A stretch of 64,000 nucleotides of DNA, taken from Streptomyces sp. NBC_01275. GTDB taxonomy: Bacteria; Actinomycetota; Actinomycetes; Streptomycetales; Streptomycetaceae. The translations under genes and the position numbers were made by a program. Positions within the stretch are counted from its first letter, which is position 1. Each line of letters opens with the position of its first letter. Under the pieces are notes generated by a model. It was not told the DNA's origin and searched no databases. It saw nothing but the letters and a program-made list of their open reading frames with translations. Shown piece after piece: positions 28,397 through 37,623 of this stretch. Location: positions 6,262,001 through 6,326,000 of the forward strand of contig NZ_JAPEOZ010000001.1 of assembly GCF_026340655.1 (NCBI RefSeq), in the 5' to 3' direction.

Positions 28397-29599
28397 ATGA
28401 ACCAGACGGGGCGCACGGGGCCGACGGAGGCCGGGACCGAGCCGCGGTCGGAGGCTGATCAGGACCCGGGGGCGGAGGTCGGCCAGGACCCGGGGGCGAA
28501 GGGGGAGATCCGCCCCGCGCCCGATGACGGCGAAGAGGCCTCGCCGGGGCCGCCCGCCCCCGACGAGGCGGCGGCCGAGGCGGCTCGGCGGCGTGGACGC
28601 CGTAGGCGCTGGCGTCGCGCCGGCCTCGCCCTCGTTCTGGTGCTCCTCGCGCCCCTCGTCGTCGTCCAGGTCGCGCTCGGCGTGAACTACCTGGGGGACC
28701 CCGCCGACGGGACGTACACCCGGGGCAGGGACGCCGTCTGGCTGGGGCACGCCTGGGTCGACGGGCGTAAGGGCGAGGCCGATGTGCGCGCGCTGGCCGG
28801 GCGTCTGCGCGACACCGGCATGCGCGATCTCTACGTCCATGCCGGTCCGCTGGAGCACGACGGCACGCTTCCCGAGTCCGCGTATGCGAACGCGCGGTGG
28901 TTCATAGCGGCCGTGCATCGGGAGGCTCCCGGCCTGCGGGTGCAGGCCTGGCTGGGGGACGTGCTCGCCAGTGAGGGACCGACGGGCATGCGGCTGGAGC
29001 GGGCCGGGACGCGGTCCGCCGTGGTGCGGTCCGCCCGCGAGATCCTCGACGCCGGCTTCGAGGGCGTCCACTTCGACCTCGAACCCCTCCACTCCGGCGA
29101 CCGGGACTACCTCGCCCTCCTCGACTCACTGCACGCCCTCACCCGCGCGCACCACGCCCAACTCTCCGTCGCCGCCCACCAGATCGACCCCGTCCCCGGC
29201 TTCCACTCCTTCTGGGGCGCGACCACCGGTCATCCGAAGTGGTGGTCGCAGTGGTTCTTCGGGCAGGTCGCGCGCCGCGTCGACCAGATCGCCGTGATGT
29301 CGTACGACACCATGCAGCCGCTGGAGAGCACCTACGGCGGCTACGTCGCCCAGCAGACCTCCCTCGCCCTGGAGGTCACCCCGCCCTCCACCGACCTGCT
29401 GATGGGCCTGCCCTTCTACCACGAGAACCGGTTCGGGCACTGGGCGCACGCCGAGACGGTCGCCGCCGCGGTCCGGGGCGTCCGCCTGGGGCTGTCCCGC
29501 ACCGACGCCGGCCGCGCGCACTTCGGCGTGGCCGCGTACGTCGACTTCGCGGCGACGGAGGCCGACTGGACGGCGTACGAAAAGGGCTGGGTCCGGTAG
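28397..29599 (+). CDS. Membrane-anchored GH18-like glycosidase-fold protein
   Basis: The 400-residue protein has a charged cytosolic N terminus (~1-70), one membrane helix (AGLALVLVLLAPLVVVQVAL) and an outside TIM-barrel domain. FEGVHFDLEPLHSGD corresponds to the GH18 DxxDxE region, with DLE retained but the first Asp lacking. DQIAVMSYDTM matches the later MSYD strand of GH18 barrels. Activity on chitin or peptidoglycan is possible, but some such barrels are inactive. ATG 28397 follows GGAGGGG. It diverges from the TPM-like gene. Confidence 0.72.
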   Translation: MNQTGRTGPTEAGTEPRSEADQDPGAEVGQDPGAKGEIRPAPDDGEEASPGPPAPDEAAAEAARRRGRRRRWRRAGLALVLVLLAPLVVVQVALGVNYLGDPADGTYTRGRDAVWLGHAWVDGRKGEADVRALAGRLRDTGMRDLYVHAGPLEHDGTLPESAYANARWFIAAVHREAPGLRVQAWLGDVLASEGPTGMRLERAGTRSAVVRSAREILDAGFEGVHFDLEPLHSGDRDYLALLDSLHALTRAHHAQLSVAAHQIDPVPGFHSFWGATTGHPKWWSQWFFGQVARRVDQIAVMSYDTMQPLESTYGGYVAQQTSLALEVTPPSTDLLMGLPFYHENRFGHWAHAETVAAAVRGVRLGLSRTDAGRAHFGVAAYVDFAATEADWTAYEKGWVR

Positions 29600-29623
29600 G
29601 CCGCCTGACGCGAGACTGGCCCG

Positions 29624-30640
29624 GTGACCCGTATCCGGCAGCATCTCGCCCTGTCCGACCTCGCCCCTCTCGCTGCCGCCGCCGCGGGACCCCACCGCGC
29701 CCTGGCCGGTGTCAGCCGGGTGCACGGCGGCACCAAGAAGGGCTCCTACCGGCTCGCGTACGACGACGGCTCGACGGCGATCGCGTACGTCTGGTCGCCG
29801 CAGGAGAACTACTGGGACGACCCGGAGGCCGGCGCGGGCGTGGCCGCCCCCGACCCGCGCGCCCCCTTCTCGCCCGCCACCGGCCTCGACCTGTTCGTCG
29901 CCGCCCACGACCGGCTGACGGCCGCCGGGGTCCGTGCGCCCCGGCTGCTCCTGGTGGACCCCGACCGCCGGTACCTCCCGGCGGACGCGGTCGTCGTCGA
30001 GGACGTCCGGGGCGGCAGCCTGGAGGAGGCCCTGGACCGGGACCCGGCCGCGGCGGCCCCGATCGTGGACCGGCTGGCAGGGCAGCTGCGCGCGCTGCAC
30101 GCCCACGCCGGCCCCCGCTACGGCAAGGTCGCCGTCGTCGACGCGGGCCTCTCCTCGCACGGCACCTCCTGCGTCCAGGCCGTCCTCGACGGGGCCCTGC
30201 GCGACGTCGAGGAGGCCGCCCGCCGGGACGCGCGCATCGGCGTCCTGCGCGAGGCGATCGCCGAGCGGGTGCGCGACCTCGCCGCCGCGGTCGAGCCCCG
30301 CAGCCGGTACACCCTCATCCACGGCGAACTCGGCCCCGACCACGTTCTGTTGACCGCCGACGGCGAACCGGTCCTGATCGACGTCGAGGGTCTGATGTAC
30401 TTCGACGTCGAGCACGAACACGTCTTCCTCGCCCTGCGCTTCGGCGAGTGGTACGACCGGCTGCGCGCCCCCGGTCTCGAACTCGACGAGGACCGGCTGG
30501 CGTTCTACCGGCTCGCCATGCACGTCTCCCTCGTCGCAGGGCCGTTGCGCCTGCTGGACGGCGATTTCCCAAGGCCTGCGGAAATGCGGGCCATCGCCGA
30601 GTCAAATCTCTTGCGGGTGCTGGAGCTGGTGGGACCATGA
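29624..30640 (+). CDS. Aminoglycoside-phosphotransferase-fold (APH) protein
   Basis: The 338-residue protein has the APH kinase layout: N-lobe with VHGGTKKGSYRLAYDDGSTAIAYVW, linker VVVEDVRGGSLEEAL, and C-lobe YTLIHGELGPDHVLLTADGEPVLIDVEGLMYFDVEHEHVFLAL. The catalytic loop reads HGELGPDH where classical APH enzymes have HGDxxxxN, so Asp is Glu and Asn is His; the metal-binding Asp in LIDVEG is kept. Substrate unknown; resistance is not implied. GTG 29624 starts 24 nt after the GH18-like gene. Confidence 0.8.
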   Translation: MTRIRQHLALSDLAPLAAAAAGPHRALAGVSRVHGGTKKGSYRLAYDDGSTAIAYVWSPQENYWDDPEAGAGVAAPDPRAPFSPATGLDLFVAAHDRLTAAGVRAPRLLLVDPDRRYLPADAVVVEDVRGGSLEEALDRDPAAAAPIVDRLAGQLRALHAHAGPRYGKVAVVDAGLSSHGTSCVQAVLDGALRDVEEAARRDARIGVLREAIAERVRDLAAAVEPRSRYTLIHGELGPDHVLLTADGEPVLIDVEGLMYFDVEHEHVFLALRFGEWYDRLRAPGLELDEDRLAFYRLAMHVSLVAGPLRLLDGDFPRPAEMRAIAESNLLRVLELVGP

Positions 30641-30644
30641 CCGC

Positions 30645-30980
30645 ATGCTGCACTGGACTCTGGTGATCACGGCGGTCGTCTGCGTGACGGCCTCGACGGC
30701 GGTCGGCGTCGCGGCCGTCACGCGGGAGTGGGTGCCGCCGTTCGGCCGCGTGCTGGTGCTGCGGCCGAGGCTCTGGGGCACCGGCGTCCTGATGAGCGCC
30801 CTGGGCCTGAGTCTCTTCATGTTCCTGGGCCCGCTGGGCTCCGACGACCTGGCGGTGAACTTCTACGTCCCGCTCGTCGGGATGGCCGTCAACTTCGCCG
30901 GGCTCGCCGTTCAGGCGCTCGCCAGGCGTCCCGGCCGCACGCCCGGACTGCCCCCGACGTCTACGACGACCGCCTCCTGA
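30645..30980 (+). CDS. Small integral membrane protein
   Basis: The 111-residue protein has three predicted helices (WTLVITAVVCVTASTAVGVAAV; LWGTGVLMSALGLSLFMFLG; VPLVGMAVNFAGLAVQAL) and a short basic tail. No family recognised. It begins 4 nt after the kinase-fold gene and is probably co-transcribed. Its 3' end overlaps the convergent sdhB by 20 bp. Confidence 0.68.
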   Translation: MLHWTLVITAVVCVTASTAVGVAAVTREWVPPFGRVLVLRPRLWGTGVLMSALGLSLFMFLGPLGSDDLAVNFYVPLVGMAVNFAGLAVQALARRPGRTPGLPPTSTTTAS

Positions 30981-31731
30981 TCTTCGACCCCAGCCACACC
31001 AGCGGGTCGTACTTGCGGTCGACCGCCCGTTCCTTCAAGGGGATCAGCGCGTTGTCCGTGATCTTGATGCCCTCGGGGCAGACCTCCGTGCAGCACTTGG
31101 TGATGTTGCAGTAGCCGAGGCCGTGTTCGTCCTGGGCCGTGCGCTTGCGGTCCAGGCCGGACTCCTCGGCCGCGTCCAGCGGGTGCATGTCCAGCTCCGC
31201 CACCCGCATCAGGAAGCGCGGGCCCGCGAACGCCGTCTTGTTCTCCTCGTGGTCGCGCACGACATGACAGGTGTCCTGGCACAGGAAGCACTCGATGCAC
31301 TTGCGGAACTCCTGCGAGCGGTCCACGTCCTCCTGCATCATCCGGTACTCGCCGAGACCCACCCCCTCCGGCGGCACGAACGCCGGAACCTCCCTGGCCT
31401 TCTGGTAGTTGAAGCCGACGTCCGTGACGAGATCGCGGATCACCGGGAAGGCGCGCAGCGGAGTGACGGTGATCGTCTCCTCGCGGTCGAACACCGACAT
31501 ACGGGTCATGCACATCAGCCGGGGCCGCCCGTTGATCTCCGCCGAGCACGAACCGCACTTGCCCGCCTTGCAGTTCCAGCGGACGGCGAGATCGGGGGCC
31601 TGGGTCGCCTGGAGGCGGTGGACGATGTCCAGGACCACCTCGCCGTCGTTGACCTCGATCTTGTAGTCCTCCAGGCCGCCGCCCCCGACGTCACCCCGCC
31701 ACACCCTGAAGTGGGCCGTGTAGCTGCTCAT
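30961..31731 (-). CDS. sdhB: Succinate dehydrogenase / fumarate reductase iron-sulfur subunit
   Basis: SdhB (256 aa) passes electrons from the flavoprotein to quinone. It has 2Fe-2S ligands Cys54, Cys59, Cys62 and Cys74 (NCKAGKCGSC...LMC), then KCIECFLCQDTC (145-155) and YCNITKCCTEVC (208-218) for the 4Fe-4S and 3Fe-4S clusters. ATG 31731 overlaps the sdhA stop in an ATGA junction. It is the last gene of the membrane subunit-sdhA-sdhB operon, the order seen in the mycobacterial Sdh1 operon. Confidence 0.94.
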   Translation of the reverse strand: MSSYTAHFRVWRGDVGGGGLEDYKIEVNDGEVVLDIVHRLQATQAPDLAVRWNCKAGKCGSCSAEINGRPRLMCMTRMSVFDREETITVTPLRAFPVIRDLVTDVGFNYQKAREVPAFVPPEGVGLGEYRMMQEDVDRSQEFRKCIECFLCQDTCHVVRDHEENKTAFAGPRFLMRVAELDMHPLDAAEESGLDRKRTAQDEHGLGYCNITKCCTEVCPEGIKITDNALIPLKERAVDRKYDPLVWLGSKIRRRSS

Positions 31732-33713
31732 TCGTACAGCTCCTCTTCGGCGAGGTACTTGACCAGCTCCTCCTTGTCGAAGAGGGCGAGCAGGTCGGTT
31801 CGGATGGGTTCGGTGTTCTCCCGTGCGAGGTCGATCTGGCCGCGGACCGGGTCCGTCGCCGCCAGGCCGCCGGTCGGGTCGACGAGCCGGCACAGCAGGT
31901 TCACGTTGCGCCACCGGCGCTCCATCGCAGGATGGTCCTCGCGGGTGTGGCCGCCGCGCGACTCGGTGCGCTCCAGCGCGGCCCGCGCCACGCACTCGCT
32001 GACCAGCAGCATGTTCCGCAGGTCCAGGGCGAGATGCCAGCCGGGGTTGAACTGCCGGTGGCCCTCCACCCCGGCCCGCCGGGCCCGGACGCGCAGCTCC
32101 GCGAGCTTCTCCAGGGCCTGCTCCATCTCGCCCTCGCGACGGATGATGCCGACCAGGTCGTTCATGGTCTGCTGGAGCTCCTGATGGAGGGTGTACGGGT
32201 TCTCCGGCGGCCTCGAGGGCGTGCCCGCGGACGTGGCCGCGGACGTGCTCGCGGACGGCTCCCCGCTCTCCGCCTCGGCCGAGAGCTCCGCCGAGAAGGG
32301 GCGCAGGGCCTCGGCCGCCGCCGCGTCGATCTGTACGTCGTCCACCGGGGACCTCGCGGGGACGCCCGCCGCGTGCTCAGCCGCGTGCAGGCCCGCCCGG
32401 CGGCCGAACACCAGCAGGTCGGAGAGGGAGTTGCCGCCGAGCCGGTTGGAGCCGTGCATGCCTCCGGCGACCTCACCGGCCGCGTACAGGCCGGGCACCC
32501 CGCGGGCGGCGGCCGTCTCGGAGTCGACCGCGATGCCGCCCATCACGTAGTGACAGGTCGGCCCGACCTCCATCGCCTCCGCCGTGATGTCGACGTCCGC
32601 CAGCTCCTTGAACTGGTGGTACATGGAGGGCAGTCGGCGGCGGATGACCTCCGCCGGCATCCGCGTGGACACGTCGAGGAAGACGCCGCCGTGCGGGGAG
32701 CCGCGGCCCGCCTTCACCTCCGAGTTGATGGCGCGGGCGACCTCGTCGCGGGGGAGCAGCTCGGGGGGACGCCGGTTGTGGTCCGGGTCCTCGTACCAGC
32801 GGTCGCCCTCGTCCTCCGACTCGGCGTACTTCTCCTTGAAGACGTCCGGGACGTAGTCGAACATGAACCGCTTGCCGTCGGAGTTGCGCAGCACGCCGCC
32901 GTCGCCGCGGACGGACTCGGTGACCAGGATCCCCTTCACCGACGGAGGCCAGACCATGCCCGTCGGGTGGAACTGCACGAACTCCATGTTCAGCAGCGGC
33001 GCGCCGGCGAGCAGAGCCAGCGCGTGGCCGTCGCCGGTGTACTCCCACGAGTTCGACGTGACCTTGAAGGACTTGCCGATGCCCCCGGTCGCGATCACCA
33101 CGGCGGGGGCTTCCAGGACGAAGAAACGGCCCGTCTCACGGTCGTAGGCGAAGACGCCGGAGACTCCGGTGCCGTCCTTGAGGATGCGGGTGACCGTGCA
33201 CTCCTGGAAGACCTTCAGGCGGGACTCGTATGCGCCGGTCTCCCGGTGGTCCTCCTGCTGGAGTGCGACGATCTTCTGCTGGAGGGTGCGGATCAGCTCC
33301 AGGCCGGTGCGGTCGCCGACGTGGGCGAGGCGCGGGTACTCGTGGCCGCCGAAGTTGCGCTGGGAGATGCGGCCGTCGGCGGTGCGGTCGAAGAGGGCGC
33401 CCCAGGTCTCCAGCTCCCACACCCGGTCCGGGGCCTCCTGCGCGTGCAGCTCGGCCATCCGCCACTGGTTGAGGAACTTGCCGCCGCGCATGGTGTCGCG
33501 GAAGTGCACCTGCCAGCTGTCGTGCTCGTTGGCGTTGGCCATGGCCGCGGCGATGCCGCCCTCGGCCATCACGGTGTGCGCCTTGCCGAACAGCGACTTG
33601 CAGATGACGGCCGTACGGGCGCCGCGCTCGCGCGCCTCGATGGCGGCCCGCAGGCCCGCGCCTCCCGCGCCGACCACGACGACGTCCCACTCCTGGCGGT
33701 CGACCACGGACAT
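31728..33713 (-). CDS. sdhA: Succinate dehydrogenase / fumarate reductase flavoprotein subunit
   Basis: This 661-residue FAD enzyme oxidises succinate to fumarate. WDVVVVGAGGAGLRAAIEARERG is the FAD-binding fold, FGKAHTVMAEGGIAA holds the His-FAD attachment region, and HPTGM, GVFLDV, GGIAVDSET and LYAAGEVAGGMHGSNRLGGNSLSDLLVFG are active-site and FAD segments. A low-complexity Ser/Ala/Thr insert (SASTSAATSAGT) lies in the helical domain. ATG 33713 is 17 nt after the membrane-subunit stop; the Shine-Dalgarno sequence is weak. This is probably the second, Sdh1-like complex. Confidence 0.94.
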   Translation of the reverse strand: MSVVDRQEWDVVVVGAGGAGLRAAIEARERGARTAVICKSLFGKAHTVMAEGGIAAAMANANEHDSWQVHFRDTMRGGKFLNQWRMAELHAQEAPDRVWELETWGALFDRTADGRISQRNFGGHEYPRLAHVGDRTGLELIRTLQQKIVALQQEDHRETGAYESRLKVFQECTVTRILKDGTGVSGVFAYDRETGRFFVLEAPAVVIATGGIGKSFKVTSNSWEYTGDGHALALLAGAPLLNMEFVQFHPTGMVWPPSVKGILVTESVRGDGGVLRNSDGKRFMFDYVPDVFKEKYAESEDEGDRWYEDPDHNRRPPELLPRDEVARAINSEVKAGRGSPHGGVFLDVSTRMPAEVIRRRLPSMYHQFKELADVDITAEAMEVGPTCHYVMGGIAVDSETAAARGVPGLYAAGEVAGGMHGSNRLGGNSLSDLLVFGRRAGLHAAEHAAGVPARSPVDDVQIDAAAAEALRPFSAELSAEAESGEPSASTSAATSAGTPSRPPENPYTLHQELQQTMNDLVGIIRREGEMEQALEKLAELRVRARRAGVEGHRQFNPGWHLALDLRNMLLVSECVARAALERTESRGGHTREDHPAMERRWRNVNLLCRLVDPTGGLAATDPVRGQIDLARENTEPIRTDLLALFDKEELVKYLAEEELYE

Positions 33714-33730
33714 CAGTTGGCCCCACTCAT

Positions 33731-34567
33731 CTAGAAGAACCTCGGATCGTCGAAGGCGCCGGAAGCGACCAGGTACACGTAGAAGTCGGCGAGCGCCACG
33801 CTCACCAGCGACGCCCAGGCCAGCTGCATGTGGCGGGCGTTCAGCTTCCCGATCAGCTGCCATGCCCGGTAGCGCACGGGATGTCGGGAGAAGTGCTTCA
33901 GCTTGCCGCCGACGATGTGCCGGCAGGAGTGGCAGGAGAGCGTGTACGCCCAGATCAGCGTGATGTTGAGCAGGAAGACGAGGGTGCCCAGGCCCATGTG
34001 GCCCCAGCGGTAGTGCTCGTCGCGGAAGGAGAGCACGGTGTCGTAGGTGAGGATCCCGGCCACGACGATCGCCGCGTAGAAGAAGTACCGGTGGATGTTC
34101 TGCAGGATCAGCGGGAAGCGGGTCTCGCCGGTGTACTTCGCGTGCGGCTCGGCCACCGCGCAGGCCGGCGGGGACGCCCAGAAGCCCCGGTAGTAGGCCT
34201 TGCGGTAGTAGTAGCAGGTCAGCCGGAAGCCGAGCGGGAAGATCAGGATGATGATCGCCGGGGAGATCCCCCACCAGCCGCCGAAGAGGTCGGCGTTGGG
34301 TCCGGCGCGCATGGTCCGGCAGTTCTCCGCCAGGCACGGCGAGTAGAACGGCGAGACGTACGGCGCCGCGTAGTAGTCGGCGTTCGCGAACGCCCGCCAT
34401 GTCGAGTACACGATGAAGGCGAGCAGCCCGGCGGCGGTGGCGGCGGGGGCCAGCCACCAGCGGTCGGTCCGCAGATGGCGGGGGGTGATCGCGGCGCGCG
34501 TGGCGGAGTGCACGCCGCCGCTTCGGGGATGGGGTTCGGTGGCTGGGGGTTCCGTACCAGTGGCCAA
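33731..34567 (-). CDS. Membrane-anchor subunit of Sdh1-type succinate dehydrogenase
   Basis: The 278-residue protein has about five membrane helices (WLAPAATAAGLLAFIVY; ISPAIIILIFPLGF; YFFYAAIVVAGILTY; GLGTLVFLLNITLIWAYTL; LAWASLVSVALADFYVYL). Histidines near the helices (NIHRYFF, GHMGLGT, CHSCRH) could bind haem. This matches the actinobacterial cytochrome b-like subunit encoded ahead of sdhA in Sdh1 operons. The start is a TTG (34567): it is preceded by GGAG 7 nt upstream, whereas no in-frame ATG is suitably placed. Confidence 0.82.
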   Translation of the reverse strand: MATGTEPPATEPHPRSGGVHSATRAAITPRHLRTDRWWLAPAATAAGLLAFIVYSTWRAFANADYYAAPYVSPFYSPCLAENCRTMRAGPNADLFGGWWGISPAIIILIFPLGFRLTCYYYRKAYYRGFWASPPACAVAEPHAKYTGETRFPLILQNIHRYFFYAAIVVAGILTYDTVLSFRDEHYRWGHMGLGTLVFLLNITLIWAYTLSCHSCRHIVGGKLKHFSRHPVRYRAWQLIGKLNARHMQLAWASLVSVALADFYVYLVASGAFDDPRFF

Positions 34568-34625
34568 CGTATGACTCCGGTCGGGTCAGGGGGCGTGCGT
34601 GCCGGGCGCGGGCGCCGGGCGCGCG

Positions 34626-34916
34626 TCAGGGGGCGTGCCGGTCGCGGGCCCCCAGTCCCTCGTCGTCGGTGTCCACCCACAGGCTGTCGTCGTAGGGGGT
34701 GTCGGGGATGGTGACCAGCTGGGGCCGGGCCGGGGCGGCGGGCCCCGCGGCGGCCTCGCGCAGCAGCGCGACGCTCTCCCTCAGGTGGTCGGAGTCGGTG
34801 CGGACGCGGCGCATCTCCAGGCCGCCGCTGCCGAGCTGCTGCTCCAGGCGGCCGACGGACCGGGAGAGGTCGTCGAGACAGCGCTGGACCGATGTCAGGT
34901 CGTCGTGCACGGACAT
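34626..34916 (-). CDS. Small coiled-coil hypothetical protein
   Basis: The 96-residue acidic protein begins MSVHDDLTSVQRCLDDLSRSVGRLEQQLG, with heptad-like Leu/Val spacing predicting a coiled coil to ~60, then a Pro/Asp-rich tail (DTPYDDSLWVDTDDEG). No family recognised; relatives lie beside Streptomyces sdh genes by memory. ATG 34916 has GGTA upstream; the longer frame adds unlike residues. It is 58 bp upstream of the sdh operon. Confidence 0.6.
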   Translation of the reverse strand: MSVHDDLTSVQRCLDDLSRSVGRLEQQLGSGGLEMRRVRTDSDHLRESVALLREAAAGPAAPARPQLVTIPDTPYDDSLWVDTDDEGLGARDRHAP

Positions 34917-35216
34917 GACGTACCTCGCTTCCATGGGCGGTGCCCGGGACGGCAACGTTCATGCGCCTGCGAGTGTTGCGCGTCACACCGGTCGGTGTGA
35001 AGGCGTGTGCAGCGATTGGCGGACGCGGGGCCCCCGGATGGCTCTCGGTTGCTCCGCACGGGTGGGCTTGCGTGTCCTCGTCGCCGTGTCGCTCCCGGCA
35101 GGCGAACCCTTTCCTCTTCAGTGAGCCGTAGATCTGATCAACTCCAAAATACCGCCAAACGTGATCAGAACGCACCCGTGTCACCGGCGGCAGCGGCTCC
35201 CCCGGAGGTACCAGAG
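34917..35216. promoter_or_regulatory. Divergent intergenic region with CTGATCA/TGATCAG inverted repeat
   Basis: The 300-bp gap separates the coiled-coil gene from the lipoprotein gene. CTGATCA (35134-35140) and TGATCAG (35162-35168) form an inverted repeat around an AT-rich 21-bp spacer about 50 bp before the lipoprotein start, a possible operator or promoter zone. Confidence 0.4.
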
Positions 35217-37415
35217 ATGTCCCACGACGGCGTTGGACTGCGCGCGGTCATGCGCTCGGTCGCCTTCCTCACCGCGGGCGTGCTCGCGGTGCCCCTGCTG
35301 ACCGCCTGCGGCGCCGAGGACGAGGCCGGCAAACCGCTGGCCCGCCAGGACATCGCCGCGGCCGGACGGGCCCAGGTGGCGGACGGGGGCACCCTGCACT
35401 GGGCTGTGGACGCGATCCCGGAGACCTTCAACACCTTCCAGTCGGACGCCGACGCCACGACCACGCGGGTCGCCCAGGCCGTCCTGCCGTCGATGTACCG
35501 GCTCTCCGCCAGCGGCCGGCCGCAGCGCAACGCCGACTATCTGGAGTCGGCGAAGGTCGTCGACACCGAGCCCAAGCAGGTCGTGCTGTACAAGCTGAAC
35601 CAGCAGGCCGTCTGGAGCGACGGACGCGAGATCGGCGCCGCCGACTTCGCCGCCCAGTGGCGGGCCCTGTCGGGCAAGGACAGCGCCTACTGGACCGCCC
35701 GCAACGCCGGCTACGACCGCATCGAGAAGATCGAGCGGGGCGCCAACGACCTGGAGGTCCGGGTCACCTTCGGCCGGCCCTACTCCGACTGGCAGTCCCT
35801 GTTCTCGCCGCTCTACCCCAAGGGCGTCATGGGCACGCCCGACTCGTTCAACGACGGGGCGCGGCGCAAGCTGAAGGTGACCGCCGGGCCGTTCGTGGTG
35901 AAGAAGGTCGATCGCAAGAAGGACCAGGTGCGGCTCACCCGCAACCCGCGCTGGTGGGGCCGTCCGGCCAAGCTCACCGAGATCGTGCTGAAGGCCGTGC
36001 CCCGGGAGAAGCGGGCCGCCGCGCTGGCCGCCGGGAAGATCGAGCTGGCCGAGATCGACCCCGCCACCGCGCAGCGCGTCGACAGCGCGGCGCACGGCAG
36101 CGCGGGGCCGCTGGGCGGTCCCGGCGCCGGACGCACCGCGGCGAAGGCGCTGCGGTCCTGGGCGCTGGCGCACGGCTCCGACGAGGAGGCCGCCGAGGGC
36201 GAGCTGTACGCCCACAAGAAGCTCCTCAAGGCGATCGCGAAGTGGGAGAAGCAGCAGAAGGCGCTGCGCGACTTCGAGGTGCGCAGATCGCTGGAGCCCG
36301 CGTACACGCAGCTGGCGCTGAACGGCGCCGACGGTCCGCTGGCGGACGAGCGGGTGCGGCGGGCCGTGGCCCGGGCGCTGAACCGCAAGGAGCTGGCGAA
36401 GATCGCCCTGAAGCCGCTGGGCCTGCCCGCCGTACCGGTCGGCAGCCATCTGGCGCTGTCCGGGCAGGACGCCTACGCCGACAACAGCGGGGCGCTGGGC
36501 GGCCAGGACACCTCCGAGGCGCAGGCGCTGCTCGCCGACGCCGGGTGGGTGCCCGGGGGCCCGGTCAAGGAGCGGAAGAAGGGCGAGGAGGCGGCCGGCG
36601 GCAAGGGCGAGACGTCCGATGACGGCGAGGCCGGCGCGGACGACGCGGCCGACGGCGACGGAACGTACATCGTCGGCGAGGACGACAAGGCGCGTGGCGA
36701 GACGGACGGCGACGGCGAGCGGCACGGCGACGGGGGCCGCCAGCTCGCGCAGGACGGCAGGCAGTACCAGCACCCGCACCAGGGCGGCGCGGCCGGCGCG
36801 TACGCCCCGAAGGGCACCGCCGCTCCGGCGGGCACCTCGGCCGGGGTGCTGGCCAAGGACGGCAAGGCGTTGTCGCTGCGGTTCGTGCTGCCGTCCGGGG
36901 CGGGTTCGGACTCGCTGCGCACGGTGGCCGACCGGATCGCGAAGATGCTGCGGAAGGTCGGCATCCGCACGGAGATCACCAAGGTCTCGGACGAGAGCTA
37001 CTTCAAGGACCACGTCGCCTCCGGTCAGTACGACCTCGCCCTGTACTCCTGGCCCGCCTCCGCCTTCCCGGCCACCGACGCCCGCCCGATCTACGCCAAG
37101 CCGGTGCCGGCCGCCGACGGGTCGCTGAGCGTCGAGCAGAACTACACCCGGGTCGGCACCGACCAGGTCGACCAGCTGTTCGACCAGGCGATCGCCACGC
37201 TGGACGAGGACGAGGAGCGGTCCCTGATCCGCAAGGCCGACGCCCGCATCTGGGCCGCTGCCGGATCGATTCCTCTCTACCAGCGCCCCCAGCTCACGGC
37301 CGCGAAGAAGAACGTCGCCAACGCGGGCGCGTTCGGCTTCCAGACGCCGGTCTACGAGGACATGGGCTTCCTGAAGAAGGGCACGAAGGCCTCGGCGAGC
37401 CCATCGAAGAAATGA
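35217..37415 (+). CDS. Peptide-binding lipoprotein (SBP_bac_5) with low-complexity insert
   Basis: The 732-residue lipoprotein has a signal peptide and lipobox LLTAC at ~30. The DppA/OppA fold is seen in GTLHWAVDAIPETFN, WSDGREIGAADFAAQW, RNPRWWG and DERVRRAVARALNRKELA. The domain is interrupted by a Lys/Glu-rich helix (~325-350) and a long acidic/Gly/His insert (~443-535, KERKKGEE... to ...PKGTAAPAGTSAG), making it some 130 residues longer than usual. It sits before typA, as SCO5110 does. ATG 35217 follows GGAGGTA. No permease genes accompany it; it may serve the nearby bldK-like transporter. Confidence 0.86.
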   Translation: MSHDGVGLRAVMRSVAFLTAGVLAVPLLTACGAEDEAGKPLARQDIAAAGRAQVADGGTLHWAVDAIPETFNTFQSDADATTTRVAQAVLPSMYRLSASGRPQRNADYLESAKVVDTEPKQVVLYKLNQQAVWSDGREIGAADFAAQWRALSGKDSAYWTARNAGYDRIEKIERGANDLEVRVTFGRPYSDWQSLFSPLYPKGVMGTPDSFNDGARRKLKVTAGPFVVKKVDRKKDQVRLTRNPRWWGRPAKLTEIVLKAVPREKRAAALAAGKIELAEIDPATAQRVDSAAHGSAGPLGGPGAGRTAAKALRSWALAHGSDEEAAEGELYAHKKLLKAIAKWEKQQKALRDFEVRRSLEPAYTQLALNGADGPLADERVRRAVARALNRKELAKIALKPLGLPAVPVGSHLALSGQDAYADNSGALGGQDTSEAQALLADAGWVPGGPVKERKKGEEAAGGKGETSDDGEAGADDAADGDGTYIVGEDDKARGETDGDGERHGDGGRQLAQDGRQYQHPHQGGAAGAYAPKGTAAPAGTSAGVLAKDGKALSLRFVLPSGAGSDSLRTVADRIAKMLRKVGIRTEITKVSDESYFKDHVASGQYDLALYSWPASAFPATDARPIYAKPVPAADGSLSVEQNYTRVGTDQVDQLFDQAIATLDEDEERSLIRKADARIWAAAGSIPLYQRPQLTAAKKNVANAGAFGFQTPVYEDMGFLKKGTKASASPSKK

Positions 37416-37488
37416 CCGAGGAAACGATCCGGAAGTGACCGACGCAACGACCGCAGAGGCACCGGAAAAGTGACCGAACGGGGCCTTG

Positions 37489-37524
37489 CGTGGCCCTGCG
37501 GAGGCCGTCCCCCGCGGGGCCACG
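37489..37524. terminator. Hairpin between lipoprotein gene and typA
   Basis: CGTGGCCCTGCGG (37489-37501) pairs with CCGCGGGGCCACG (37512-37524), one G-U pair. It ends 99 nt before typA and could be a terminator for the lipoprotein gene or lie in the typA leader. Confidence 0.55.
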
Positions 37525-37623
37525 TACCATGGGGTGAGGCCGTGGCATGTCAAGCCCGGCAGGGTCCGCGTACCACAGACGTACGCAGCAGGGCCGTCCT
37601 TCACTCCGGGAGATCGCCGCAAT

